A stretch of DNA of 64,000 nt from the NCBI RefSeq assembly GCF_037975245.1, contig NC_092580.1, positions 24,135,001-24,199,000 on the forward strand, written 5' to 3'. Positions 26,501 through 40,100 of the stretch are shown here, one piece after another. Position 1 is the first letter of the stretch. Each line of letters starts with the position of its first letter. Origin of the DNA: Apostichopus japonicus. Lineage: Eukaryota; Echinodermata; Holothuroidea; Aspidochirotida; Stichopodidae. The notes beneath the pieces were generated by a model. That model worked only from the letters and a program-made list of their open reading frames with translations. It did not search any database and was not told the DNA's origin. A program made the position numbers and the translations under genes.

Positions 26501-27094
26501 CTTTGCTCTTTCCCCCTCCCCTTTTGAATATTTTTGGAATCCTGGTGATGCCTACATGTAAAATGGTGGCACTTAGAAAGGCTTTTGTCACCCAAAATTT
26601 TCTGATAATATGCATTTTTTTGTGTGTAACATCAATAAATTGAATAGTAATGCTAACGTAATGATGGTTGCTAAGTCAAAATTTGTTGCAATTTTTTTGA
26701 TGTAGCCTATACTTGACAATTACAATGCAGGTTTTTTGGACGCTTGCGCGGGTCAGCGGGTTTGGGTGTTAGAATGCGGGTCAAACCTGCGAAATGCGGG
26801 TCAGTTGGGAGCTCTGCATAAGTTAAATAACCAAACAAAAACTTACTGCAAACTTAAAACAAACATGAAACTTGAAAGAGCAAGGAAATTATTGGCAAGA
26901 AATGGATTTTATTTGACTCTTTCACGACTTTCCATTGATTTGACAAAGCAGGTGATAGCTTAAATAATTGACGTGTAGGGAAAAAAGAATAGCGAAGTGG
27001 AATGATGGGTTTATGTGGAGTGAATTGCAGGTGAGTGTATTTCATATGGTTCAACAAGTTTTCTTCAATGGGGGTATTGCTTTTTAATTACAAA

Positions 27095-27357
27095 GTGGCT
27101 ATTTTACGACTAGTCGTAACAATTCCCTTTTGCGTATGCGCAGTTGCTATAACGTGGCTATTTTTACGACTAGGAGTTCTATTTTTACGACAGGAGTAAC
27201 AATAATTTCCGGTTAGGGTTAGGATTGGATTTAGGGGTTAGAGTTAGGGTCAGGGTTACCCCTACTACATGCGCAGTTGCTTTATTTACTTTGAATTCGC
27301 CGATGTCGTAAGAATAGTTTATAACTAATTGTTACGACTAGTCGTAAGAATAGCCAC
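27095..27357. mobile_element. MITE with ~30-bp inverted ends and a telomere-like interior
   Basis: The left end GTGGCTATTTTACGACTAGT continuing CGTAACAATT is the inverted complement, with one indel, of the right end AATTGTTACGACTAGTCGTA continuing AGAATAGCCAC. Each end contains the palindrome ACGACTAGTCGT. The 9-bp word TTTTAATTA occurs four bases outside each end (27082-27090 and 27362-27370) and may be the target duplication, a length seen with Mutator-like elements. The interior has further TTTTTACGAC blocks and a GGTTAGGGTTAGG-type stretch (27211-27260). There is no transposase. Confidence 0.7.
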
Positions 27358-28183
27358 GGCCTTTTAATTAGTCCAAAACTTACATCATGCCTCATTTAAT
27401 CATGGATGTATAAAGAATTGATACTTAAGTCAACAAATCAATCAATTGCTTAACCTCTGTTGTTGGCAAATGTATGGAACGTATTATTAGGCACTGCCTA
27501 ATTTCCCATCTAGATGGAAACAGTTTGAGTGTCAAATTATCAATTTGGCTTTGGTAGAACTTTCGCGTAACTAGGCTTACCACTAACGAGTGACCGAAGA
27601 GTACGAACAAGTCCAGGGTAAGCCACCTACAGTTCTCACGTAACACTGAACGTGATCTTGAATTTAAAATAACAACTGAAGAAATATTGTCACGTTGTCT
27701 CGCAGATAACCTGAGGACCTCAAATATTCAAAATCTACGTTCATCACGCTACTTTGTTTCATCGACTGTATCGTCAACAGTCCCTTTCCATTACGTTGTT
27801 GTGCTTCGAAACCATATAGAATTCCTTATTTCCTGCTACTGCGGTTCGCACACCGAATTCTGTGGGCAAACCGCGCTCAGTAACAGTGCAGTATACATAT
27901 CTCTATGTGATCGCGTTGAACTGAAAGGTTATTACACATAAGTCACATATACAAGGCTTTTCAAATGGTATGCACATAGGCCTAGCCTACTTTGGCAACT
28001 TACAGCGTAAACATACGTACCACAGTACGGAAGCTGGAAGAAGTGAAGAATGTATGTACGTAATAGTACTACTTCTTCTAAGTAAGCTAGTACAATACTA
28101 GGCTATGATTTTACAAACGGTTTAACTGGTATAGGTAATACACACAGACATGAAACCCTGATTTTTTTTTCTCGGAACTACGA

Positions 28184-31100
28184 ATGAATGGCCAAATGGA
28201 AGTACCAATGGCTGGCGGATTAGCGGCCAAGAGAGGTGGAGGACTCCCTAAATTAAGGGAATTACTACGGAGACAGAGAAGGGATTCAGATGTAAGTACT
28301 AAGTTTAACATTGACCTTGGCTTATTTGGGTTAGGCCTAGGGCCTAAAGTTAGTTAAGCTACTGGTACTGCAGGTTTTGATCACATTTCCTATCAAACCT
28401 CAGAGAGTCAGAAAGAAATATAGTTACAACTTCTATTGCATATTCGCCTATTGGAACCTACATCACTGAGCCGCCAAGGCGCAGGTGCGATTATCAGACA
28501 GTCACTGACTGAGTAAGGATTAAGCCTACAGTAGCATATTTTTCAGGTTAAATGCCCTTTCACCACTGCAACTGGGCCTTCACATCATGATAGAGGCTTG
28601 GTGGAGCTTTGGGAAATAATTTCCTTACATGTGTAGCCAACAATAATTATAATTAAGTAAAAGAAAATTCTAGAATGGAAGAGTGTTTGATGGCCAGTCT
28701 AGCCTATCTGTACTAGTAGATCGTTCTGTGTAGCCATTTGAAATAATTTTTGATTGATAACATTTAGCCATAACACATCCCTGTTCAGAATAATAATAAA
28801 AGGTGTATGTCTATGGGAAGAGATTATTCAATTGCTTAACAACTTTCCTATTTGCATAGTGTATATATGTTTTTTTTTTTAAATGTCAATATTTGTATGT
28901 ATCTCATTTGCAAAATATCCTTTAATGAGAATCTTCTTCTTCTGTTTTTCAGAGTCAAAACGATTCACCAGACCTTGATTTTGTTTATTATGATAGCGAT
29001 ACATACACTTCAGAAATAGCAGGTAAGTCACCAATCCAGAGATCATTAGCAATTGCAATATGCTGAAACCTAATTCCCAAAGGTTTTATCCCCACTTACT
29101 CCCAGATGTTTAAAAATACTACTTTAGATTATTTTCTCAGTGAGGTAAAGATCCTTGTACTGAAGTACAGCAGTAGTAAATTGATGACTAAAGCTGACCA
29201 TTTTAAGTGTTTTAACATATTTTTTTAGAGAGAAAAGAAGACAAATTCTAATGAACTCATAATGAAGATCTTCTTTAAAAGCAAAAATCATATTGTTGAG
29301 GTATAGAAGTTTGAAGTGAAGAAAAAGCCCTCCCAAGAATGTTCTCTATAGCATTATAGATTTTTGCAAAAAAGTAATTCTTAAGCTTAGTCAACAACCA
29401 CCCTGACAATCATACGCAAAATAAATGTCTTTTTTCATCTTTTCTATTGCAGAGTTTTACAGCTACACAGAAGAAGGTGAATTTTCACTGGGACAAAAAT
29501 GTTTTGAAGAGGACTTCCATTGTTATGGTAAGTGTATCAGCTTAGAGACCCATTCAAAAATTACACAACTCAAGGATTCATGATTAAATTACTTGAGAGA
29601 AGGGCGATAAACTTCAACTACTCCCATTTTGTCTCAATCTCAGCTCCCGTACAAATATACAAAAAAAAAACAGAAAATTATTTACAAATTATGAGGATAT
29701 GTATGCCTATCGCAGGAATTATGATCTGAGGTAGGTCTTGCAATGATGACATCCAAGCAGGATAGTATGGGTCTTTCATAATTTCAGCACGTTCCTACAT
29801 GAAATTTACACAGGGGATGATATTGTACTTCATGGACGCATTTGGGCAATAATAGTGCATAAGTTGGGACACATCTCACACACTCTGTGGTACTGAACTG
29901 GCATGTTGGTTGGTTAGTGTGCATTAGTAGAGGGGTTACAGTAGAGCACCACAAGAGTATGTTATAAACTTGGGGGTTGGTGGTCAAATAGTAAATTTTG
30001 TGTGAATTTGTCAGCTAAAAAGTGTGTCACAAAGTCCTCATAAAGTGTAGGGCCAATAACTCTTTACTTTGATTGTGCGACATTGATGCGATATCCACAC
30101 ACATTTGAAAAGTCTTTGCTTTGCTTTTAAATTTAGAATAACACATTTGAGATTACTTTTTTTATATCATTGAAAGTTCAGGTTGAATGGGGTGTTTTTA
30201 TTCCTTCTTCTTCTTTCATAGATGTGGAAAAATGGAGCCAGTTAGACGATGAAAGGAAAGAAGTTCATATATTTAAATTATTAAATAACGTAGAGAGTGC
30301 AAAGAGAGCTACAAGAATGAAGGCGGCCCGTGCAATCCTGTATTTAGCCCAAGGTATTATACAGAATGCATGTATGTTTATCTTGATAAACAGGGAATTT
30401 CATGAATTAAAAAAGTACTATGTTGATAGGAGTGGATCTAGTGAAGGGGTATTCCCCCAACCCCCCCCTCCCCATCCTGAAAAAATTTTGGCACTAGCAA
30501 TTAGCCACAAATTTATAATTTTGTTCATCACAAGCTACATAGTTACCATTGTATTCTTATGCCGGCTATTTCAGTAATAATATCAGTATTTACCAAAACT
30601 TCCCTCCTGGGACTTGACCCTTCCTTTTGAGAAATCCTTGATCCGCTACTGGTTACATTCCTTCCAGCAAGTTTTCATTTCACTTTATAATTTTACCAAA
30701 TCTGCTCTTTGCTTGGTAAAACAATGTAGGACTGAGGCCATTCTTCTGTCAGTGAAACTGCAAACTTACTTTGCAAAAAAAAAAAAAAAAAATGCATTGT
30801 AATGTCTCTTGGGACCAAATGGTTGATTAAGAAGGTTCCATTGCTGCTGAATAAGTTTCCTTTATGTATGATGTACATGTACAGTATGCTTTCCTTCACG
30901 GCTGTAGTCTCTAGTCGTTGCCTTCAGACATTCTTCTCTTAATCCTAATCTGATGACCAGTTACTCTCTGTGGATATTGTTACATCCTGAAGATCATTGG
31001 TTATACTAAGTTGCACTATGGATATAGTCATCAACATCACTGGCATGTTAATACGAGAGAGGAGTTAGGTAGAAAACAAAAAGTTTAAAGTTCTAATAAA

Positions 31101-34100
31101 ACTGTTGTATATTCTGGTTCTAAATATTACAAATTTCAATACATTAATAATGGAATGAGACATTCAATCTTGACATGTAGAAGTCCAGCATTTCTCAGGT
31201 AAGCACCATTTAATAATTATCTCTCCATACTCTCTCTCAGTTTGTATTTTGTCTCTATTTTACAGGAGTATTTGGAGAGTGTTCCTCGGAGGAGGATCAA
31301 GTACGGTGGTGCAGGGACAACGTCTTCCTCTTTTACAAATGTGGGGTCTTCTCTACGTTTGTTGAACTGCTATGTATGGAAGCGGAGTAAGTGTGATTGG
31401 GGTGTCTATCATTACATCAGTTGAATACACTTAATTAAATAAAAACGTTTGCTGTTTATATACACCATTGTAAATTGATATGAAATATATATCTATAATC
31501 TTATTTACTGTCGGTAACACCTAAGCTTTTCTAATCCACTCTTTTTCTTTCACCTTTAAAATAAAATTAAGTAGTATGTATACAGAGCATAATAGAAGGA
31601 GTGGGGAGGGTGGGGTGGGGTAACCCTCACAGCATGGATTGATGCACAATTACCAATGACTTAAATATCTGACTGCACTAATCATATGGTCTAATAAAAT
31701 AAACAATTTTTCTGTTTGTATAAAATGTTACTGTACATGATTGAAGTGTGTTTTTTAAATGTTTGATGGAGTTTAGTTTTATTGCTTCTGTACTATTTAA
31801 GGACATTCTCAGATAATATGGTTTCTCCCTTCAGAAATTCCTTTGCAGCATCGACAGCTCTTCGTAAACCAGCTGTTTCAATTGTGGACAGCACTGACTT
31901 GAGGTATGTCACGTTTCATTTCTCGCATTGACTTAATGACTTATTAATATCTTTAAGGTGTCGCAAATGTCTCTAAAAAGTATTTAAAGTGTCCTCAAAT
32001 ACATGTAATGTTGGATTTTCATAAATTGGGAGGGTTTTTATCTACCTCTGGACTAACAACTAGTATTTTACTGATCATTTAGATTTAGTCACCTGTATGC
32101 CATTGTAGTTCGGGAGTAATTATTCCATTATGGACCCCAATATGCCTAATGTTATAACTTCTCTCACATGTTTTTAGCTGTATTGATGTTCAAACTGTTT
32201 GATTCCCTTGTACCCATTACTCCCCACCCCCTCATACCAGCTACAAGCCTGAAACTAGGATGTGTCCTCTTGATTAGTAACTGGATTGATTAAATAAGGT
32301 CTCCAGCAAGAAAACTTAATGTGACATCAGCCATGACACTACAAAAAGTTTGAGTGTTGATGAGGGTGTGCTTTGACAACTTGCAGTAGAGTTGCCATAG
32401 TTACTAGTTTTAAATTTGTTTATCAGTCATTGATATGTTTTTCTTTTGTCTTGTCCACAGAGTGGTGATGAGCATTATGTATATTATGATTGTTACCATA
32501 AACACAGAAGATGATAATGACCCAGAAGAATACAAAACAGCCAAAGCACAATTCAGGATGGAATTAGGTGAGTAAATTGTCATGACATCAGTATAAATGA
32601 ATATTCATTAAGGCAATGAAATCGCTCTTTTGGATTGGTTTATGTACAAGTTTGTAAATATGGTCATGAATGTTCAAGCACAAAGGTCACTCATCCTGGT
32701 AAAAGTTTTGGACACAAAGTTATTTAGTTCTGTTATTAGAAGAAACATAAACTTTAAGGAAATAGTGGTATTACAAGAAAAAAAAGGTTGGTAATTGATT
32801 GGCAGTTTTATTTGATTATTAATGATATTTTAAAGTATTACAATTGATATTGAACCGTTACCAATAGTGTTTTAGTAACTTCTTGACCTGTAGTTTAACT
32901 TAAGAACAACGGTATTCCACTCTTGTTTGTAAACTTTTTCATCTGGTTACAAGTAATGTTAATTCCTAGTTCCAATAGTAAATCTCTAAAGGGGCCATGA
33001 AGTGATAAAATAGCTGCTAAATAAGCATGCAGTGTCGATAAAGTTACAAAAACAAAGTTAATAGCATTTCTTAGATAGTACATGATGTTGATAAATTTGT
33101 GACAATCTTTGTATTTGAAAATGTTTTCATGATAAACATGACCTGAGTGAGGCAGTTTTCAATACTTTTTGGTACTATCAACCAATAATCTTTTCGAAAA
33201 TATGTAAGAACAAACACTGTGTGTAACGTGTAATGCATGGATTTCTAAAGTTATTTTTATAAAGTATCTCATTTCTTGTCACAGCTCAACCAGTGCACAG
33301 TGATGATTCTCTTGCTATCATTCTGTTCGTAATGGTCACCAAGTTCTGCAGTGGACACGCTCCTCATTTTCCGATCAAGAAGATCCTTTTACTTCTGTGG
33401 AAGACCGTGATGGTGAGTCTGAAATCTGATAGAAATAAATCACTTGTTGACTTTTGAGGGAAAGTTTAAGGTAGCTAGTGAATGTAAAAGAAACTTTCTT
33501 ATATATTAACCTGATTTTATTTCACCTGTTAGGTGACTGTGTTGAAATTCCCATGACAGCAGAGATAAATCTTTGTTGTGGATTTATATATTGTATGTGT
33601 ATAATTTAAGAGATTTAGTTAATACATGGTGGTGTTTCAGGAATTCCTTGAGAGTGATGGTAGCATAACAGGCCATTCTGGTAAGTTAGCTTTCATATAA
33701 ACAGTAGAATCAGTATGGACCCACATCTCAGAATCATTATATTTTAACCAACTACTATTAGTTCACTGTGTAGTTTGTCTTACATGGATGTGTTTGTGGT
33801 AACTTCACTAGAGTTATTAGAGAGCATCTAGTGCAGGGGTTCCCTAACTGGGGTGCATGAATCCCCAAGGGGTGCGTGAGTCCATCCTGGGGGGTTCATG
33901 AGACGTTTCTGAAAGTCAAAACTAGAGTACTTTTTGTTGAACTAAAATCTGATATATCATATAATTTAGTAATGTACAAAAGTTGGACAAACTCTTTTCG
34001 CCTACCATACGCATATGTTGCCATAGTAGTATCGTGCATGAGATAAATAACTGAATTATGAAACAGACATAGGCCGCATGATTTTGGTGAAGTTGGTGTA

Positions 34101-37100
34101 CACATGACAATACGTCATGAAGATAAAGAGCTGATCTGGTCTTGAAGTTTCCAAATAAATATTTGTTCATCTCTTGTTTTTTTTCATTACAATATTACAC
34201 AATGAACTTGATCTTTTACAAAGCACTGTTATGCGTATTATAGTATAATAATGACTCAGATCGTGTCTCGAAAAGTTGGGGGTTCGTGGAAAACTCTGAC
34301 ATCCACAGGGGATTTGTGTGGGGATAAAGTTAGATAAACCCTGATCTAGTGTGTCAGCTGTTGAACTGTGTGGTGATCCCAAATTTGGGAGAGGTGGCAA
34401 CAAGTTACAATTGCCACTTTATTTGTGAGCAGCTTAGTGCAAAGGGAAAGTGTGAGTTGTGAGTGTCTAGCTAGCTCCAAACGTTGTAGTCAGTTCTGCA
34501 GAGTTTAATTCGTAGGAGAGTAAGATTGAATATTGCTAGTTTTACTAACGTTAAGATAAAAACATTATTCCACTAATTAAAGACTGTAGTGTGAAGTAAA
34601 GTTGAGGTTAAAGGAGATGATGAAGAATCAGATGAACCTATTTTTATTGTAGATCAATGTTATCCCAAATTTGATTTGTATCTATTCTAGTATTCACTGG
34701 GCACCTTGAATGACTATAACACCATGAAGAGAGCTGCAAGGGAGAAAGCAGGACTTCAGCCTATCCCTGAAGAGACAATGGAAATAGCAAGGAATATGAG
34801 AGCCTCCTCACCCCCCACAGGGGTAGGGGACATCCTTGATCCACAGAAGAGGGGTACAAAAGGCAGCAAAAGGGTGTGTGTATATATGTGTACAGCTTTG
34901 TTGTGCATTAATTACCACTTCTGTGTGCAAGTTGCATAACAAGATTTGAGTTGAATTTTATTTTAATTTCAGTCAACGTTTGAATATTTATTAATTAATC
35001 ATTGATGGTAACAGTGGAGAGCAAAACTCTTGATTAATTTTGCTATTTACAATTTGATATTGGTTACTTTTGCTTGCTTGAATAGAAAAAAATTTGATTG
35101 AATTTGTTTGGTAGATATGTATATCCTGTCTTATTTGATCAATTGCTCTCAATGTCTGAATAATGCTTCAAGGTTTGGTGATCAAATACACTTTTTTGCA
35201 TTAGTGTGCAATAACATGCCTGTCATATTATCATTTAATATGTCCTATTATTGCAGAGATTTTCAAGTCCATTAGGAAGGCAACGAAATGAAAGTTTAAA
35301 GCCACTTTACATAGTTGTATGCAGACTTATGCTCTAAAAAGGACCTATTTATCCTGCACACTTGCCGGTTGTACATGATGACATTTGTTTTGTTGTGATC
35401 CTTCCATGGTGATTTTTATATTGAACATTGCCAAGTTGCAAACATTGGGTTGTGACCACTAAATTATTTCCTGAACGTGCTCCTCTCGTACCTGTGTAAG
35501 TTTTACTCTGTACTTCCAGCTTCCATAGCTAGCGCTGTTTGGTAGCCTTCGGCAGTACACCATCGACCACCCACCTCTACCTGCCCCACCCTTTCCTCCC
35601 CAGAGCCACCAACTACCCTTTCATCGTTCCACCGTCATTATAACATGCTACATGTAAGGAATTCTACTTTGGAATACTGAACTCCTTATTTTATGCTTGT
35701 ACTGTAGAGCCTTGTGAAACAGAATGGTATAGATGAGCCAATGCCTGGCGAATCCGACAATGGCGATGAAGATGATGAGAACGGAAAGGATGAAAATAGT
35801 GATGAAGATGAGGAGGTCGACATGAGACCGCCAGATACACCAAGAGAACCCAGGATATTACCATGGACTCCAAAAGTCAGGTAGGTTAACACAGTACCAG
35901 AAGTATCAGTAATACAGGTTTGTGGTCTTAGCATGGAGTGATAAAACATGTGGAGTGTATCGTGAAGTTATACCTTTGTAGTTTGGCCTAAGAAGTATGT
36001 CCAAGGATCACTCTCCTCTGCTCCCTGTCTCTCTTCTCCTCCTCCTCCTCCTCCTGCTCCTCCTCCTCCTCCTCCTCCTCCTCCTCCTCCTCCTCCTCCT
36101 CCCAGTGGAATATGGAACTTTAAGACACAAAGGAAATGGTCAGAACTAATGACAATTTCTCTTTATGAGGAGTCACTAATCACCTATGAAAAAGATGTTT
36201 TGAATGTAGGCTTTTGATCAACTGTATGTTACTACATGTATTCGAAATTGCTTTTCATCATTGAAGTATTTGGATGTTTTATTTGTTGTTTCTCCTTACA
36301 GAGAGAAAGAATTGGATAATTTTCTGGACCACACAAGAGCAAAATTTGTTGGTTATCAAGTTGGAAAGTAAGAACTTTTGTCCTCAATGTCATCCCATCT
36401 GCTGAAGTTTTTAATTGTTAAATAAGCTTTGTTTATTTACCTGTGATGTATAAAAAGCAGCAATCAAGAATTGTTGTCTAGTAAGGTAGCCTGTAAGTGT
36501 CACCTACCCTTCGGGTCTTGAAATAGAATATTCTGAGAGACTTTCTATACATAACAGACATGATGTAAAGCTGCTTTTTGCGTTCACAGCTCGTCAACAG
36601 CAGATTTAGCCCAATCTGTTTGTTCTACATTCTGCTGTTACAAGAGATGTAAGGAGAAAACAAATAGCTTTATCAGTTTTTTTTTCCTTTAAGCTTTTAA
36701 TTAGGAGTTAACTTCACAGGTTTGCAATATAAACTGCAAGTTTTCTAATGAAACAGTGAAATATTACACCAGAGTTGCAAGACCAAAATTTGTCTGTATT
36801 GGATTAATCAGTCAATTATTTGCTTATTACCAGCAGCAAGATTGTGCTTGACACATAGGTCCCCTTTTTCTTGGAATCCAGAAAGTGAGGTAGGCTGGTT
36901 AAAGGTATTTCTTTTCTTTTCCTTTAGTGATAGAGAATCTCTTGCTGGTTTACCACAACCGATCCACGAGGGTGTCAGTGTATTAAAGAAAGTAAGTGTA
37001 AATTTTGCAACAGAACATTAGGTTTTTTATGTTTGAAAACGTCATGAAAATATTTGGTATCAACTCCGTGAGCATATATGCTCATGTCGGTTTGTTTACC

Positions 37101-40100
37101 CAAACGATTTACTATATAGCCATTATATATTGCCATTAAATTTGATTTGGCATAGTTCAGGATTTTTTGTTTAAAGGTAATTACCAACTCATGTGTTAGC
37201 TCAACTTGAATAGGACCTTTCATGAACTTTGGTAACAAGATAGTGACCATGCAGTGTCAAAGGTCATCTCAGAGTGAATTTTGAAACACTAAAATAATGT
37301 AAATGCCTCCCTACATTGTCTTGATAAACCTCATTTTCACACTACCCTGTGATGACATCATCTGTTGTGAATGCTTTGAGAATGTGATCACAAGGAAATG
37401 AGTGTCTTTGGTAGTTGGCTGTTGTAGGCTTTCCTCTGTGTGGAGGTTAATGGTATAAATGAATGAATTGATATAAATATATTCCACATACATTATTTTC
37501 CATAAATACAAACACTGTTTTCACTGTTCATTTTCCAGCATGTTTACATATCTCTCTCTGAATTGCAAATCAAGAAAGAGGAAGAAATTAATGAACATCC
37601 ACTATCAATGGTGAGTGAATACACCTGTAACCAGTTATGTGAGTGAATACACCTGTAACCAGTTAGGTGTGAGTGAATACACCTGTAACCAGTTAGGTGT
37701 GAGTGAATACACCTGTAACCAGTTAGGTGTGAGTGAATACATCTGGTACCAGTTAGGTGTGAGTGAATACACCTGTAACCAGTTAGGTGTGAGTGAATAC
37801 ACCTGTAACCAGTTAGGTGTGAGTGAGTACCTATAACCAGTTAGGTGTGAGTGAATGCATCTGTAACCAGTTAGTTGTGAGTGAATACACTTGTAACCAG
37901 TTAGGTGTGAGTGAATTCACCTGTTACCAGTTAGGTGTGAGTGAATACACTTGTAACCAGTTAGGTGTGATGGAATACACCTGTAACCAGTTAGGTGTGA
38001 GTGAATACACATGTAACCAGTTAGGTGTGAGTGAATACACCTGTAACCAGTTAGGTGTGAGTGAATATACATGTAACCAGTTAGGTGTGAGTGAATACAC
38101 CTGTAACCAGTTAGGTGTGAGTGAATACACCTGTAACCAGTAAGGTGTGAGTGAATACACCTGTAAACAGGTGTGAGTGAATACACCTGAAACCAACTGA
38201 AAATAGAATTCAGTCCAGAAAGACAGGACAAAGTCAAGCTGGTACTGTCAAACTATTACTCCTTCTTGGTTATGACCAACAGATGAATGCAGTTGTAAAT
38301 AGATGTGTAGTTAATGGAATAATAATATTGTACACATTTTACTGAGCAAAATCTATGAAAATGTACTTCACCATTTCTATTAAGAATCACCAGCCTGATT
38401 TTTTTGACTGGATTATGTTCTTGAGAGAATCTTGACCCTGCATTTTACACCATTTTACCAAGACGAATCTTTTAAGATGTACGCTACAGTGTCTGTTAAG
38501 TTTTGACCAGGATTCATCTGATTCTGTTACTGGACTCTGTTAACTTGAAATCCAGACCCTGCTGTCAGGATTTTTTTTTTCCCTAATGCTTTACTTGTTT
38601 GTTTCAGGCTGAAGAGACTATACCTAACAATCCCACTGAGATCCTTTACCAGGCTATGTTAGCCAACTTGCCACAGTATATGGTAAGAAACACAGCGTAT
38701 ATGGATCCTTGATTTGTAGTTATGAAAAAAGGTGTAGTAGTAGTATAATCGTGTGTGTTTAGTAAAATGCTTAATTATGTTTTAAGAAGTATATTTTAAG
38801 GTCACTGCAATGTAGAAAGAGAAGACAATTTGTTAAGATTATCAGCCAAGATCTGCCTACGAAAATTGTTTGTAAAGGCCTAAGTGGTATATATAACTGA
38901 CTAGTCATTTTGTAGAATATGTTAGTGAGTGCATGGGATATTTGTGGGCATGGGTATGCATACTATATAACTTTACTATATACACCCCTGGCAGAATTCA
39001 ACCAAATCATGTTTGCATTGCTTACATTGCATTACATATCATGCTTACATATCATGCTTACATATATGTTGAAGCTGCATTTTGTGTTAAGGTGGTAGCA
39101 TACATGACATGTTTAGAGGAACAAGTTCGTCCAAACACAGAAATTTATGTGGTTTACATGCAGTCTATCAAAGTCATACCAGAAATGTTGAAATTAGGCA
39201 CAGTATTTGCCAATGAAGCAAAAGAAGACATTGTATTTATTTGAGGTTTGCATTAGATGTTATTTAAGAGAGAGCAAGTAATTGTAACCAAAGACATCCA
39301 ATCATGTGGAATTTGGACATGGCTTAGCCAGAGCACAGACAAATTTACATCAAAAACTCAACATGTACCTTCAATGATGCATTTCAAAGCTAATTTGATG
39401 CTAGCTGGTTAGGGGTGGGGGTGTTGTGGGGGGAGCTGCTGAACTAGTCAAGCATCTCACCTGCAAGCTCCTTTTCGATGGATAAACCCATAACTCATGG
39501 CAATGTAACATTTGTTTCACAGAAATGGCTAAAATTGCATGTAATGAAATGTCGAAGGGCGAGGGAGTTATGTCTCCACTAAATACGTTGCTAGTTTCAA
39601 CAAGTGTAGACTTTGTCATATGTAGTGAATATGCAAATCAAACTGAATGAGGTTAGTTTATGGTTTTGTACATTCTTGTATGGATAGAAGAATCTGTACT
39701 TATTCCTGGACCTGTGCAAAGTTTTCTAAAGTTCCTGATTGGTTAAAGAGGAGTTAGATTGATTTGCCATTCATTTCTTGTAGATATCCCTCCTCAAGAT
39801 CCTTCTAGCCGCTGCACCGACATCAAAGGCCAAAACAGATTCTATCAACATCTTGGCTGATGTTTTGCCGGAAGAAATGCCGTAAGTGTCAGAGTTTGCC
39901 ATCTTGAAGGTAGAACTGATCTTCAATGTTTTTTGTTTTATCCCTACCAGTGAATTTACTTGTTTTGTGCTAAATGCTAATCTACTAACAAGAACCTTTG
40001 TATGAAATGACATAAATATGAGATGGCTTGAGAAATAAGATTCTGCTTCGATCCAATGTCTAAACCTCTGACTTTATTATTTACCTTGTTATATTTTTGT

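Larger units (their letters stand above)
25999..28183. promoter_or_regulatory. Head-to-head interval between CDK20 (minus) and STRIP (plus)
   Basis: The two start codons face away from each other across 2.2 kb, so promoters and first exons of both genes should lie here. No TATA box or initiator can be assigned with confidence. The interval contains a tRNA-like repeat near 26410-26480, a G-rich stretch at 26728-26815 with repeated AATGCGGGTC, and a MITE at 27095-27357. Shared regulation is possible but is only an inference from orientation. Confidence 0.35.

Noticed and set aside
33642-33681. Possible extra STRIP exon between exons 8 and 9 (CAG/GAATTC to CTG/GTAAGT)
   Set aside because: Its length of 40 breaks the phase between exons 8 and 9, which join perfectly in phase 0 and match the family without it.
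37611-38190. CRISPR-like regular repeats
   Set aside because: The repeats are contiguous with no unique spacers and lie in a eukaryotic intron.
37615-38237. Open frames of [10 protein letters not shown]- and HSHLTGY-type repeats
   Set aside because: Pure translation of the 30-bp STRIP intron minisatellite on both strands.
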